Origin: Channa striata
Lineage: Eukaryota; Chordata; Actinopteri; Anabantiformes; Channidae
DNA length: 64,000 nt
NCBI GenBank assembly: GCA_033026295.1
Contig: CM065170.1
Span: 15,696,040 to 15,760,039 of the forward strand
Direction: 5' to 3'
Both the position numbers and the translations under genes were made by a program. The notes under the pieces are model-generated. The model worked only from the letters and a program-made list of their open reading frames with translations. It did not search any database and had not been told where the DNA came from. This document shows positions 47,382 through 57,853 of the stretch, piece by piece. How positions within the stretch are numbered: the stretch's first letter is position 1; every line of letters begins with the position of its first letter.

Positions 47382-50300
47382 TCCATCCCACTCACCCACC
47401 TTCTTTCTTTTAGCCTTTCTGCATATACATGTCTGTTTGAATGCAGATGGCATAAAAAGACTTTTATTGCCACAAAGTATATCTGTTTTTCTATTCTATC
47501 TGTTGCTCCAAGTAGAAGGCATGCACACTGTACTGGACTGTACTGCAGCTCTATAGACTAACAAATAATCCTCTTCCTCCCACTCCTCCCGCTTCTGCAT
47601 GCATATGATTGGCATCCATTTTGTGTGCTGCTTGTTCTCCACTCATAAGTCTCAGGCTAACCCCCAGCTGGCTTTTACTACATGTCAGCGTGTGTTCGGG
47701 GCTACAGCGGTGGGCCTGCACCACCGCTGCAGCCCCCATCGGAGGCGTCCTGTGTTTTGTGCTTGTGCCTGCTGTCTCTGTCTGTGCTTCGTCTGTGTCT
47801 GCCAAGCAGCCTGTCTTGTGTGCTATACGTGGTCGTCTCGTGGTTGTGCTGTCTGTGTGTTCAATTAAACTGTTAATCCTTACCTTTTCCCTTTCCCCCA
47901 TGTGAGTTCCACAAGAGAGCATATATAAAGTTTGCAGTGATGTTCTTGAAAAAAAGGCCCTGCACGTGTTTTAGGAAACAGTTCATTAAACCGAATTTTA
48001 CAGTCGAACTATATGCAGACGTGAAGTAGTCGGTACAAACTGCTACCTGAAAATGTCTGTGTAAAACATAACAGATGCTCAGTTTAGAGAACATGAAATT
48101 CCAAGGCAATTTGTGTTTTAATTTCACACTCATTAGCAGTGTCAGCAGCTTGTCATTAGCGTGTAATCAGAGCAATTTTGCAATTAATATGTAATTATAT
48201 TGTAGTAATTGATGCAAATGATTTTCATAAATACTCAAGTACAAATCTGAATTTTTTGATTTGTACACGCAGTGCTTAAGAATTGCTATAAATCCTTCAG
48301 ACTTTAACATTAGTTAGACCCGAATAAAAAATATTTTAATTTAGATCACATGTAAAAAAATAAAAAAAGTCCAGGTTCTAAAAATGTACACATGCAGAAT
48401 AATTGGTGTCAGCCCACATTTGGCCATAATAGGTAATAGATAATTCCCAGGACCTGAAATACATCAGTAGAATGGAGCCCTAACTGTTGTTATCAGTTAC
48501 ACCTTGTTTCCGCTGCTACAGTAACTAAATATGTCTTCCATAAAAGAGCTATGATGCAATTGGGAAGTGTAGTCTGAAACGTACTTGTAATAAATAGAAT
48601 CAAGAAGTGTTGAAAACTAAATGTCTAAGATACCTTTGGTCAAGGCCTTCCAAAATGACCCGTAACTTTGATTCTGCCACTGGTCAGGTTTAATCACTCT
48701 AGCGGAGATGAAATTGTGATGCTTTAATTTCAAAGCAGTGAATGTTGTTGTGAAGGCAGCTGTTTTCTGTAAGAAAAAACTAGATAAACCTTCTGTTGCC
48801 GACAGCACCAAAATTGCAAACAGGAGAAGTTTGAAGACTGTTTGTGGTTAGGGATCAGCTGAAAAAACATCTTGTTTTTTTTGTAGTTGTTGGAGATCAA
48901 ATCAGAGCTAAGAGGAGAGTGAGTATCAGACTGACATATATCAAGTAGGCCAGAAAACATGACTTTAAATGAATGATTGATCTGCTAGATGTGCAAATCG
49001 GTTACACATTTGTAATAGCTTTATAAGAGGATAATGCTCTGTGTCGGTGTTGTATTTATAGTCCACAAAATCAGGTTTTGCAATAGGGGAAGATGATTTT
49101 CATTGACAAAGGGGACAAATGATGAATGTTAGTAGGAGATGGGACACAAATCACACATCCTGGTGGATATGCTTTGTGCACCCATCCATCACACCAGTTT
49201 CCACACCCTTACTCACACACGCTGCTGTACTATTAAAATGTCAAACTTCTCTACTTCCCTTTTTGTCACTGAACATAAAAGTACAACCAAAAAATGTTTT
49301 TTTGTGAGAAAACAAACATCATTATTTTTTACAAAAAGGGTAACTGTGGAACTTAATATGGCAGTCAAGTACTGATTGTAAAAAGGTTGTGTATTTCAAT
49401 AAAGAGGCTGCTAATGGCCCTGCGCGCACCCTGACAATGTCAACCTTTGAACGAGTAAACACACATCAAAAGATGTAACATAAAAGAAAAGAGGAGAGTC
49501 CGAGGCTCGTATTAGTGTAACTGATTAAATATACAATGAATGTGAGGAGCCAAGGGCAGAGTACAGGATAAAGTATGATATGAACGGATCACTGAGTTTC
49601 CTTGTGGCATCAGCTATGGCTTCAGTCAAGCCCCATTGGGCCAGCTGTCATTGAACACAGGCCTCAGATCAGTTTAGAGGTTATTCAGCTGACACGTGTC
49701 CACCGAGTGCAGAGGTGCAGCCTAATGGCTGTACAGCAAATCAACCAGATGAAGGGGGCGAGTCGCCGCGCCCGTTGAAGATGCCGATTTAATATGCCAG
49801 TCTGCGACTCATACTACATGATGACAGATTAGGAGTTATCTGCCATGCTCCGTGGCTCTAGGACGCCTCAGAAGCAAGCTGTTGCTCCAGCCAGAAGCAG
49901 TTTGTGCATCCTTCACAGGGAGGAAACGCTCGCCGGAGATGTATTCAGAACACCATTCAACTTACAGGTCCATCAGTGAGAAATTAGGCGTCTTTTGGCA
50001 GGAGTGTGCACAGGCGAGATAAGATAATTTAATGGGAGGGTAAAGAGCTCTGCTTTTTAAGGTACATGTTTCTAGAAAGCTCAGCCATTGCACAGCACAC
50101 CAATATAATCCCTGGCATGTCCTTTTAAAGTGTGTCCACACTAAGAATCTGTGTGTTGCTGGCTCCCTGGTAATCAGCTCCCTACCTGTAGTGGGTAGCG
50201 GTGAATGAATCTGCTACAGCAGGTCTCTGGGCACAATACACACAGATACAATGGGATTTCAGGGCCCCAAACCACTGACTCACCCACAATTTGCAGTGTT

Positions 50301-51305
50301 GAAATCCCATTGACTCAGTTCATCCTCGGTTGGTGCCGGTGCACCGGCTTTCCACTTTTATGGTGTAGCGTCGTCAAATCCCTGACACACCGTCGGGATT
50401 CATCTCCATTCGGTAGCCTCAGCAAACGTTGGATGGACACGGGGATCAGGCCAGGAGAGAAGAGATGGAAAAGAGAGAGGGAGCGGGGAGAAGTGAAGAG
50501 AAAGTGCTGCTCCGAGATTTCTGCGTCTGTAGCCTCCAAGCTGCTGAGGTAGTCAGCCAATCAGGTATTTAGTAATAACTTTATTCACTTTTATTCCTCT
50601 TAAAAGCCACACAGCAGCAGATAGTATCGTCCTTACATGTTGACGTGCTGCGATGGAAACAGTAACGGCCTCGAAATTCAGCTCGTTTAATGCTCTCGTT
50701 TTTGTAGATCAGTTTTTCCTCATTGATGCAAACTCAGTAGGCGTAAAGAAACACTTGTTAATCTGCAGCCCCGACTCCGTTTTGCTCAAAAAGAAAGAAA
50801 TTGTGTAACTGGCTGGAGGTCTAGTGGAGTGGAGAATTATTTGCCAGGAAAGCAGAGGCTTAGAATAAAATCCCCTTCCATCTTGACGAGTGCGGAAAAC
50901 AAACACAATCTGTTTAAGCAAACCCATTAGAAATCACAGTGTTTGTCCGCTTCAGAAATGCAGCAAGAAGTGCGACGCGTGTGCAAGAGCTTACACCGGA
51001 TTAAAGTGTTTACTAAAACATGGAGGTCCTCTCTGCTGACTTTAGCGGAGACCCTAACTGCAGCGGTCGCCCTCCCGTCCGAAGAGTTCTGTTGATATAA
51101 GGCAAAGCTAAGTTGGCGAAAGCTGTTAGCATAGACTGGAGTGAAAGGATGCAAACAAGGCCAAGACAGCAAGGGTGGAGCTGGGTACATAATCCCTATA
51201 CTAATATATGTGCGTATTGTATATTAAACAGGGCAAAGAGTTTGGTTGTGGGCTTGAAATCTGATCACACCCATGCAACATGAGCATTAGCTGTGAAAGT
51301 GAAGA

Positions 51306-51343
<38 letters not shown>
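51306..51343. repeat. (CT)n-(CA)n compound microsatellite
   Basis: A short CT run passes directly into a perfect CA run ending at 51343, inside the SS5 intron. Confidence 0.9.
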
Positions 51344-51347
<4 letters not shown>

Positions 51348-51980
51348 GCTATATTCATTCAACAGATAGTCACTCCGTATCATGTCAGACATTGCTGCAT
51401 TCCCTGGAGCATGGTTGGACAGTCAGGAAATTCACATTTAAGATGTCAGTGTTGATAATACACAGGCAGCGCAGCGTGACAGGTGCCATATTTCCTCAAT
51501 AACGCTTAACTCGTAGATCTACTTTTGCTAAATGAATGAGGTTTGTGCAAGCGGCCTGCAGAGGAGGAACCAAAACCTGATATCTGAAGACAAATGTGCC
51601 TCTCACATCCCCTTAAACCCATCAGAGGCACAAATAAACCAGCGTGCCCTCTTGTGGAACTCTTTCCTTACGTGGTGTTATCTGCCCAACCAAGGCTGTT
51701 GGTTATGCGCATAACACAAAGCATAAAACATTTAATAAAAAGTAGCTCATTAATTATCACTCCACTTCCTCTTCTGATTAATTGGCGACTGCATTGGGCC
51801 TAAATGCCACATAATGTTGGTTATACATCATCCAGGGTACAACCCTTCCCGTATTCAGCCCCGATGAATGGTTTATTTGCCTGAGAGAATTACCCACAGT
51901 CCTTTGGTGGCAGTGATCTTTCACTGACCTTTGACCCCTTCTAAAAAAACCCTTCCCTTACCTCACCCCTGGCTTGCTGT

Positions 51981-52000
51981 ATTGTTATTGTTATTGTTAT
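51981..52000. repeat. (ATTGTT)n short tandem repeat
   Basis: Three full copies of the hexamer ATTGTT plus a partial one. A minor simple repeat in the intron. Confidence 0.75.
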
Positions 52001-54979
52001 TACTCTCCCTAAATGCAACTTACTTAAGCATGCATTAACCCGACTTCTACAATAGTGGAACTCAAATCCAAAATGAAACCATGTCTGATTTCACCTCTCT
52101 TACTCCGACGTACATCCAGATTGCACGCCCTGTTCTGTGTTTTCTAATACTAACAAGAGAAATGTAATGAAGTAACTAATAATAGTTTTTATTATTAGTT
52201 AAATAAAGGTGGTGACACTTTGCCTATAAACTGTCCCCCCCTCTCTTTGTCTGCCTCAGTGTGTGCTTTCTGGTTGTTCATCTGTGATAATGTGAGAAAT
52301 TTAATGCCTTTCTTTCTTGCTTGCCGATCTGTTTTATTTTTGTCATTTTGTACATATATGTTAGCACACATATATGTGTATCTCAATGTTTCTTTTATGA
52401 AAACTGTTCAAATTTTAACTGCCAATTTGCAAAGAATCGTTATTGCCAATGTTTTCTTGATTTTTTTTCACCCCTCCCCCCTAATTAGAATGAAACTTCC
52501 TCTTTTCTCTATGAATTAATTGCTGCTTCATAAGCAACAGAAGGTTTCTCGGATTGGGTATCACAAACCATGCAGCTGTATTGGAATTTCAAATTCACGC
52601 TCTCATAGAGAAAAAAGAGAAGCCGCCACAAAAGTCGACCCTTACCACTATCCGTGAGAACTGTTCCAAGCTGTTTCTATGCTGATCTCGAATATTCTCC
52701 TGTTACTGGAAAGTTATCTCTGATTGAAATTTGGATTTAAATCAGTGAATGAATCGATTAATTTTGTGCATGGCAAGAAGTTGCAGCTTAGGGTTTGTAA
52801 AACTGTCAGTGTTGAGAGTGCTGTTCTCTTTTGTAGATGGGCATGTATATGCTCATTTTGTTTGTATATCCCCATCCCTTCCTTACAGCCAAAAGCTCTA
52901 ATGCCGCCCGACCGCTTCGTGCCGCCTTTACATGGACATGGCAACTGATGTACACTTTCACCCCCATCTATGTCATTTCCTTCCTAGTATGTTCATAGGT
53001 CCCACCCCGTCTCACACTCCCTCTCCCCAAAGCCTTTACGTAGAGATTCTAAGATATGTACAGTCATCCATTTGTTCATTACCGATGAACAAGTTAAAGT
53101 CGAGCAAAAGAAAAAAAAGTCACTTAATCAGGCTGTAGATATTTATGAAGAGAATTAACTATTCAAGCAAGAACTATAAATATACAGTTTTCTTTTTTAT
53201 AAATAAAATCTAAAGTCTGTTAAAAAAACAAAAAAAAATAATATCCTGAACAGAATGGTGAAGATTATTTTTCATGTCATGATGTGTGGATGTATGTGTT
53301 GTTGCCTCCCTGTGCCATCCTGTCTAAAAAGAGAGATATATACTATTTAATCAGAACTTGTTAAAAGAAACTAACCTAACTTGTCCAAAGGCATTCTTAC
53401 ACAACTTTCTTTTGTAAATTTTTTTTTTCTTCCTGCCAAAATCATGCGGGCAATTTGTTGATGTAAGTTGACAAATCTGATGGTATGCTTTCTTCCTTTG
53501 AAAACTGTTTTTCGTAGGCTATTATGATTTACCGAGCTGACTTTTATTTACCTCTTCTTTTCTACTTACTTATTACTAATCCCTTTCTGTATAGCTCTAT
53601 CTGTGGCTTTACTTTGTGAATGTTTTTTTTACGATGTTTGCTCTAACTCTGAACTCTTTTTGCAATGCCTTAATTATTATTTCCGTTTCCTTCGTTTTCT
53701 GTTGTGTTCTTTTTCTTTATTGTTCCAAAAGGTTTGCATCTCTTTATAGTGCCCTGTTTGTGAGCCTTTGCGATGTACAAGCAAGCCACTTTGGCAAGAG
53801 GATAAGCAGCTTCAAGAGACATCTGAATGTTGTCCTACACTCTCCGCAGTGATTTAACAAAATGGTTTGACCAATAACTTTTGTAGTATAAGCTGTTCCA
53901 AAATGATACATTCTGAGAAATAAGAAAGTAATATAACCCTGATGATTATGATTCTCCCGTGTAAATATACAAATCAGCAAACATTCAGGTGTCATTGAAC
54001 TGCCCGGTTACTTTGTGCCATTGTGGTCACTGTAGGGGTCAAAAGGCAAGAGGCTAGGGCAAACAGGGGAGCCTGCTAATGCTGAGGAAAGACAAGTTCC
54101 CTCACTGTTTCTTGACAACTTGTGAGAGGGTTATTTTTTTTCTTTTGTTTTTTTTTTTTTTGTAAGATCAGCATGTGTTACTGTGACAGACGCAAGAAAT
54201 CAGGCGGGTTTTTAAGAGGCTGACATTTTCCGCTGTATGATTCAGCGGTCATCTGAATAGTATGTGTTCACCCGTGGAGGTCAGGGGGGTTAAAAAGCAG
54301 CTCTCTGAGCAGCTGCACTATATGAAACATCTCACAAACACTTTCTCATTTCAGAGTTAGTTAACTAGCTTTCAGGCCCACTGGCTTGCACTTGAATTGC
54401 AAACATGTTAATACCCTCTGCTTCCCTTTATCCTCCGAGCGCATCTTTCGGTGCTCGCAGGTTTCGAACGAAATGAAAAGGGTTTACACTTGACAGTAAA
54501 TGAAACAAGCCTCTTAAAAGCCTGAACTAGTAATTTATGCATTAGAATGAGCATAGAGCCACAGACTGTGTGACATCCACATGGACAGTAACTCACACAC
54601 TCACAGGGAATTCTTACAGACGACATGTTATGGCAGCATACACGTAGTTTTGGTAAATACGGCTGAGTTCATATGTCGAGTCAGTTCAATGTGGCTCACC
54701 CTTGTGCATCCCTCAAAGCCTTTTGATGCAATGTATACTTTATTTATGGCTGTTGGTTTCTTTCAGTTTGGGTCTTGTTTGGTTCTGAGTTTCGTTGTTT
54801 TAGCATCGGTACAGTATTTTCTGTTCTTTCTTACTTTCTTTCGTTATCTTGAGTTGTTTCTCTCCCTATGTTGAGCTTTGCTTTTTACGTTCTTTGGTTA
54901 CTGATTCTTTTGGTGTTTGTTTGCTTCTCTCACTTTGCTGCCCTCTCACTGGCGTTTGTTTCTCTGCTTCATCTTCCAG

Positions 54980-55977
54980 GAGGGGAGCTAGTCATCCCCG
55001 TGCTAGTCGAGGATCCCATAGACATCCCTTCTGTATCCACCCGTTCTCCCTTCATCCCCCTCCCCCCTACCCTCCGCCCCGTCCTCACCATTATTGAGAC
55101 CACCAAAGAATCCTTGGCCATGGCCACTGAGGCGGGGGTACCTTGCTTGTCGGACCGAGGCAGCGATGATTGTGATGATGGTGATGGTGGTGATGATGGT
55201 GGTGATGATGATGATGATGATGATGATGATGGCATGGTGATTTCGGGGTTTGGCTCTGGCGAAGCTTTCGACTCTAGCCTGCCCCCGACTGACGATGAAG
55301 ATTTTTACACCACCTTCTCCCTGGTAACAGATAAGATCTTGACCACATCGGCGTATGAAGGCGGCTACAAAGCCCTCGCGCCCAAGTGGGAGGCCAAGGA
55401 CTTGAGGCCTAGCAAAGCCTCTGAGGCAGGTAGGACTACACCCACCTCGCCTCTGCCTGACCTCCGGGGCACGCCGGCGGCGGCGGTCCCCTCGGACACG
55501 CCACCCAAGCTGCCCGCCGGGAAAATGAACAACCGCGAGGTAAAACCCCCGCAGCCGGACATAGTCTTGCTGCCTCTGCCCACATCCTTCGATCTGGACG
55601 GCACCAAGCCACGGGGCCCCTTCATCACCTCCCCCATGCTGCGCACGGTGCCCGCAGCCCTGCCCACTGTGCCTGGCGTTGTGCGGCGTGTGCCCCCGGG
55701 GGCCTCGGAGGTGATCCGGGAATCCAGCAGTACCACAGGCATGGTGGTGGGCATTGTCTCAGCCGCCGCTCTCTGCATCCTTATCCTCCTCTACGCCATG
55801 TACAAGTACAGGAACAGGGACGAGGGCTCCTACCAGGTGGATGAGACGCGCAACTACATCAGCAACTCGGCGCAAACCAATGGTGCTGTGGTGAAGGATA
55901 AAACCGCCAGCGCCAGCGCTAAAGGCAGCGCCAGTAGCAAGAGACCGAAAGACAAGGACAAGGAATATTATGTATAG
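54980..55977 (+). CDS. nrxn3: Neurexin-3 terminal exon: SS5 ectodomain block, transmembrane segment, cytoplasmic tail
   Basis: A 998-nt exon entering in phase 1 after TTCATCTTCCAG. It opens [18 protein letters not shown], the NRXN3 SS5 insert, and runs through an Asp-rich GAT repeat (55165-55233), ISGFGSGE (55240-55263), [42 protein letters not shown] and [34 protein letters not shown] leads into the transmembrane helix (about 55741-55800, [17 protein letters not shown]). The cytoplasmic tail has the band-4.1-binding [11 protein letters not shown] stretch, conserved [16 protein letters not shown], and ends KDKEYYV with TAG at 55975-55977. EYYV is the PDZ ligand for CASK and related scaffolds. 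The open frame extends upstream of the acceptor only by chance. The exon is G+C-rich relative to its introns. It may be spliced internally (see findings), so the full-length form is the longest of several. Confidence 0.94.
55165..55233 (+). repeat. nrxn3: Coding GAT/GGT trinucleotide repeat (Asp/Gly tract, nine uninterrupted Asp codons)
   Basis: Within the terminal neurexin exon, codons from 55165 are almost all GAT or GGT, ending in (GAT)9 at 55204-55230. The protein reads [13 protein letters not shown] then nine Asp, then Gly. The same place in mammalian NRXN3 has only a few Asp (SDGCDDDGLVISG), so this looks like repeat growth in this lineage. It stays in frame because the unit is three bases. 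Tract length may vary between individuals. Confidence 0.85.
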
Positions 55978-57491
55978 AAATCAAGTCATTTCCCAACACA
56001 TAAAAAACAAACAGTTTGGAAAAATGTTACAAACATTTTGACAGTACCATATTGGCAACTGTGATTTAAAATGGATAAAATCTCTTCAGAACTCAAGACT
56101 TACTGAGTCACTAAAACATTTACAAACGAACTTTGGCTTATGGAAGCACACTTACTATTGTAAGCATTATGGAGAGACATTGCAGTACAACTTCACCGGG
56201 ACTCATCATGAACCTTTTTACGAGTCCCTGCTGGAGACATTTGGCAGTGTGAATAACATCACTCTAACATCCACATGACCCCAAGTGACTGTCAAGAGCT
56301 GTGTGATCCTTGGAGTTCGAAATGACCTAATGTCCATTGTAACCCTGTAAAATACGATCACTGTCATTTTGGCCATTCTGAGCATGCATGTGAGGTGTAT
56401 GTGACGTGGTGCTGGCATCTGTGTAAGTGAGGGACCTCAAGAAACTATGATTGTCGGGAAAGTTGGAAGTCAGAACATGATTTCGCATTAAACGGTTTCA
56501 TTAAATGTAGCTGTCATGGATGCGATATGAGGTAAAGTACATGTGAACTCGCAGCTGTCTTTTCAATTTCGATTTTGGTTTATTTTTTTAATTCAGTATT
56601 TTTTTATTTATTGCATTTAGGTCTTTTTTGAAAGGATGGTGTCCAGTCAAGGTTGACTAGACACTGCTCGGTGACCGCTCGGCAGGATGTGATACAGTGA
56701 TGTATCTCAATGTTGTTCTCTCTCTCCCTCACGGCTCAGTTAAGGATTGGACTGCTATGCATGGCATCCAAATTCTAAATGGTGTTCAAGCGTGCAAAAG
56801 TGGATCCACCAGGCAAATTGCACAGTGCATTGTTATTTCTCTGAATTTTAAATCTCTGATAGCATTTTCCTGTTGTTTTATTACATTTTTGTTTTACATT
56901 TCCTGAGATGCTGTGGTAAAATGCATTATCATAATTTGCATCTGGCGGATATTTTATGGTAATATTTAAAAAAAAAAGAAAAGAAAAGCACCAGGCTAAA
57001 GACTTACTCCAGTGTGAACAAGTGTGATTCTATCTGTTGTCACAGACGACTGTGTCAAAAACAGCAAATATGTTTACATATTTTATTACATCATAGCCGT
57101 TGTGCTTTGCAGGTCAATGTTGTACAGAAAATTCAAGGTTCTGTTCAATTTTTTAAAATCCTCTTCTTGTATAGACAGATCGAATGATTTGACTTTTCTG
57201 CTGTAGCAACATGACAAAACAAATCATGTTTATTCTGTTACCAGGAACACCTGGAGATAAAAGAAAAGGACACGCACAGGATCATTTGCATAGGCGGGGA
57301 GAAAATGTTTGATTAGACAAGTAGTCTCTCTGGATGCTGTTTCTCTTCAGTCGCATGAATATTTGACCCCCGAAGCTGTTGGCGAGATACAAAACGTCTC
57401 CCGAGACCTTGTATTAGGGACCCCGCCATTTTCTGAAATTACTTTCATCATGTTATTTATTTTTTTATTGGAAATTTAAAAAGAACAAGAG

Positions 57492-57497
57492 AATAAA
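57492..57497 (+). promoter_or_regulatory. nrxn3: Candidate poly(A) signal AATAAA (proximal)
   Basis: A canonical AATAAA about 1.5 kb after the stop codon, followed by G/T-containing sequence (ATGGTGGATTTGGAG, about 57507-57521) that could serve as a downstream element. Confidence 0.45.
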
Positions 57498-57847
57498 GAC
57501 AGACTATGGTGGATTTGGAGATCTGTTGCTAGCACCTTACTGACTTACTTTTGTTTTTCCTCCTTTTTTGTAAGATGTGACGTCAGTGTTCTCGTCTGCT
57601 CTCGTCTTTTTTCATTGATCTTTTTTTCTGTTATTGTGTGGCTTAATTTCATGTCTCATTTTTAAGACATTACCTTCCAATATGTTGTTTTTATGTTATT
57701 CTTTTTTTTGCTGAAGTTATTTGATCTCATTCATTTCATGCAAAATCAGTCAGTGTATGTTACCTTAGATTTTTTGTGTTGGTACTTGGCTTTTCAACCA
57801 GTTAATTATTATTGTCTTATGCTCTTTGACTCCGAACAGTTCCCAGA

Positions 57848-57853
57848 AATAAA
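57848..57853 (+). promoter_or_regulatory. nrxn3: Candidate poly(A) signal AATAAA (distal)
   Basis: A canonical AATAAA about 1.9 kb after the stop codon, with GT-rich sequence following (TGTTTTGG... near 57918-57926). As good a candidate as the proximal signal; both may be used. Confidence 0.45.

Larger units (their letters stand above)
44935..54979 (+). other. nrxn3: 10-kb intron within the SS5 region
   Basis: Starts GTGGGA and ends CATCTTCCAG after a long T/C-rich approach (about 54750-54978). It contains a (CA)28 tract (45698-45753), a C-rich block (47355-47381), a CT/CA microsatellite (51306-51343), an ATTGTT repeat (51981-52000), and A+T-rich stretches. In other vertebrates the SS5 region has additional small alternative exons. 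None could be identified here by eye, but a very short exon could be missed. Confidence 0.8.

Noticed and set aside
55365..55778. 137-codon minus-strand open frame in the last exon
   Set aside because: Shadow of the G+C-rich neurexin coding frame on the opposite strand.
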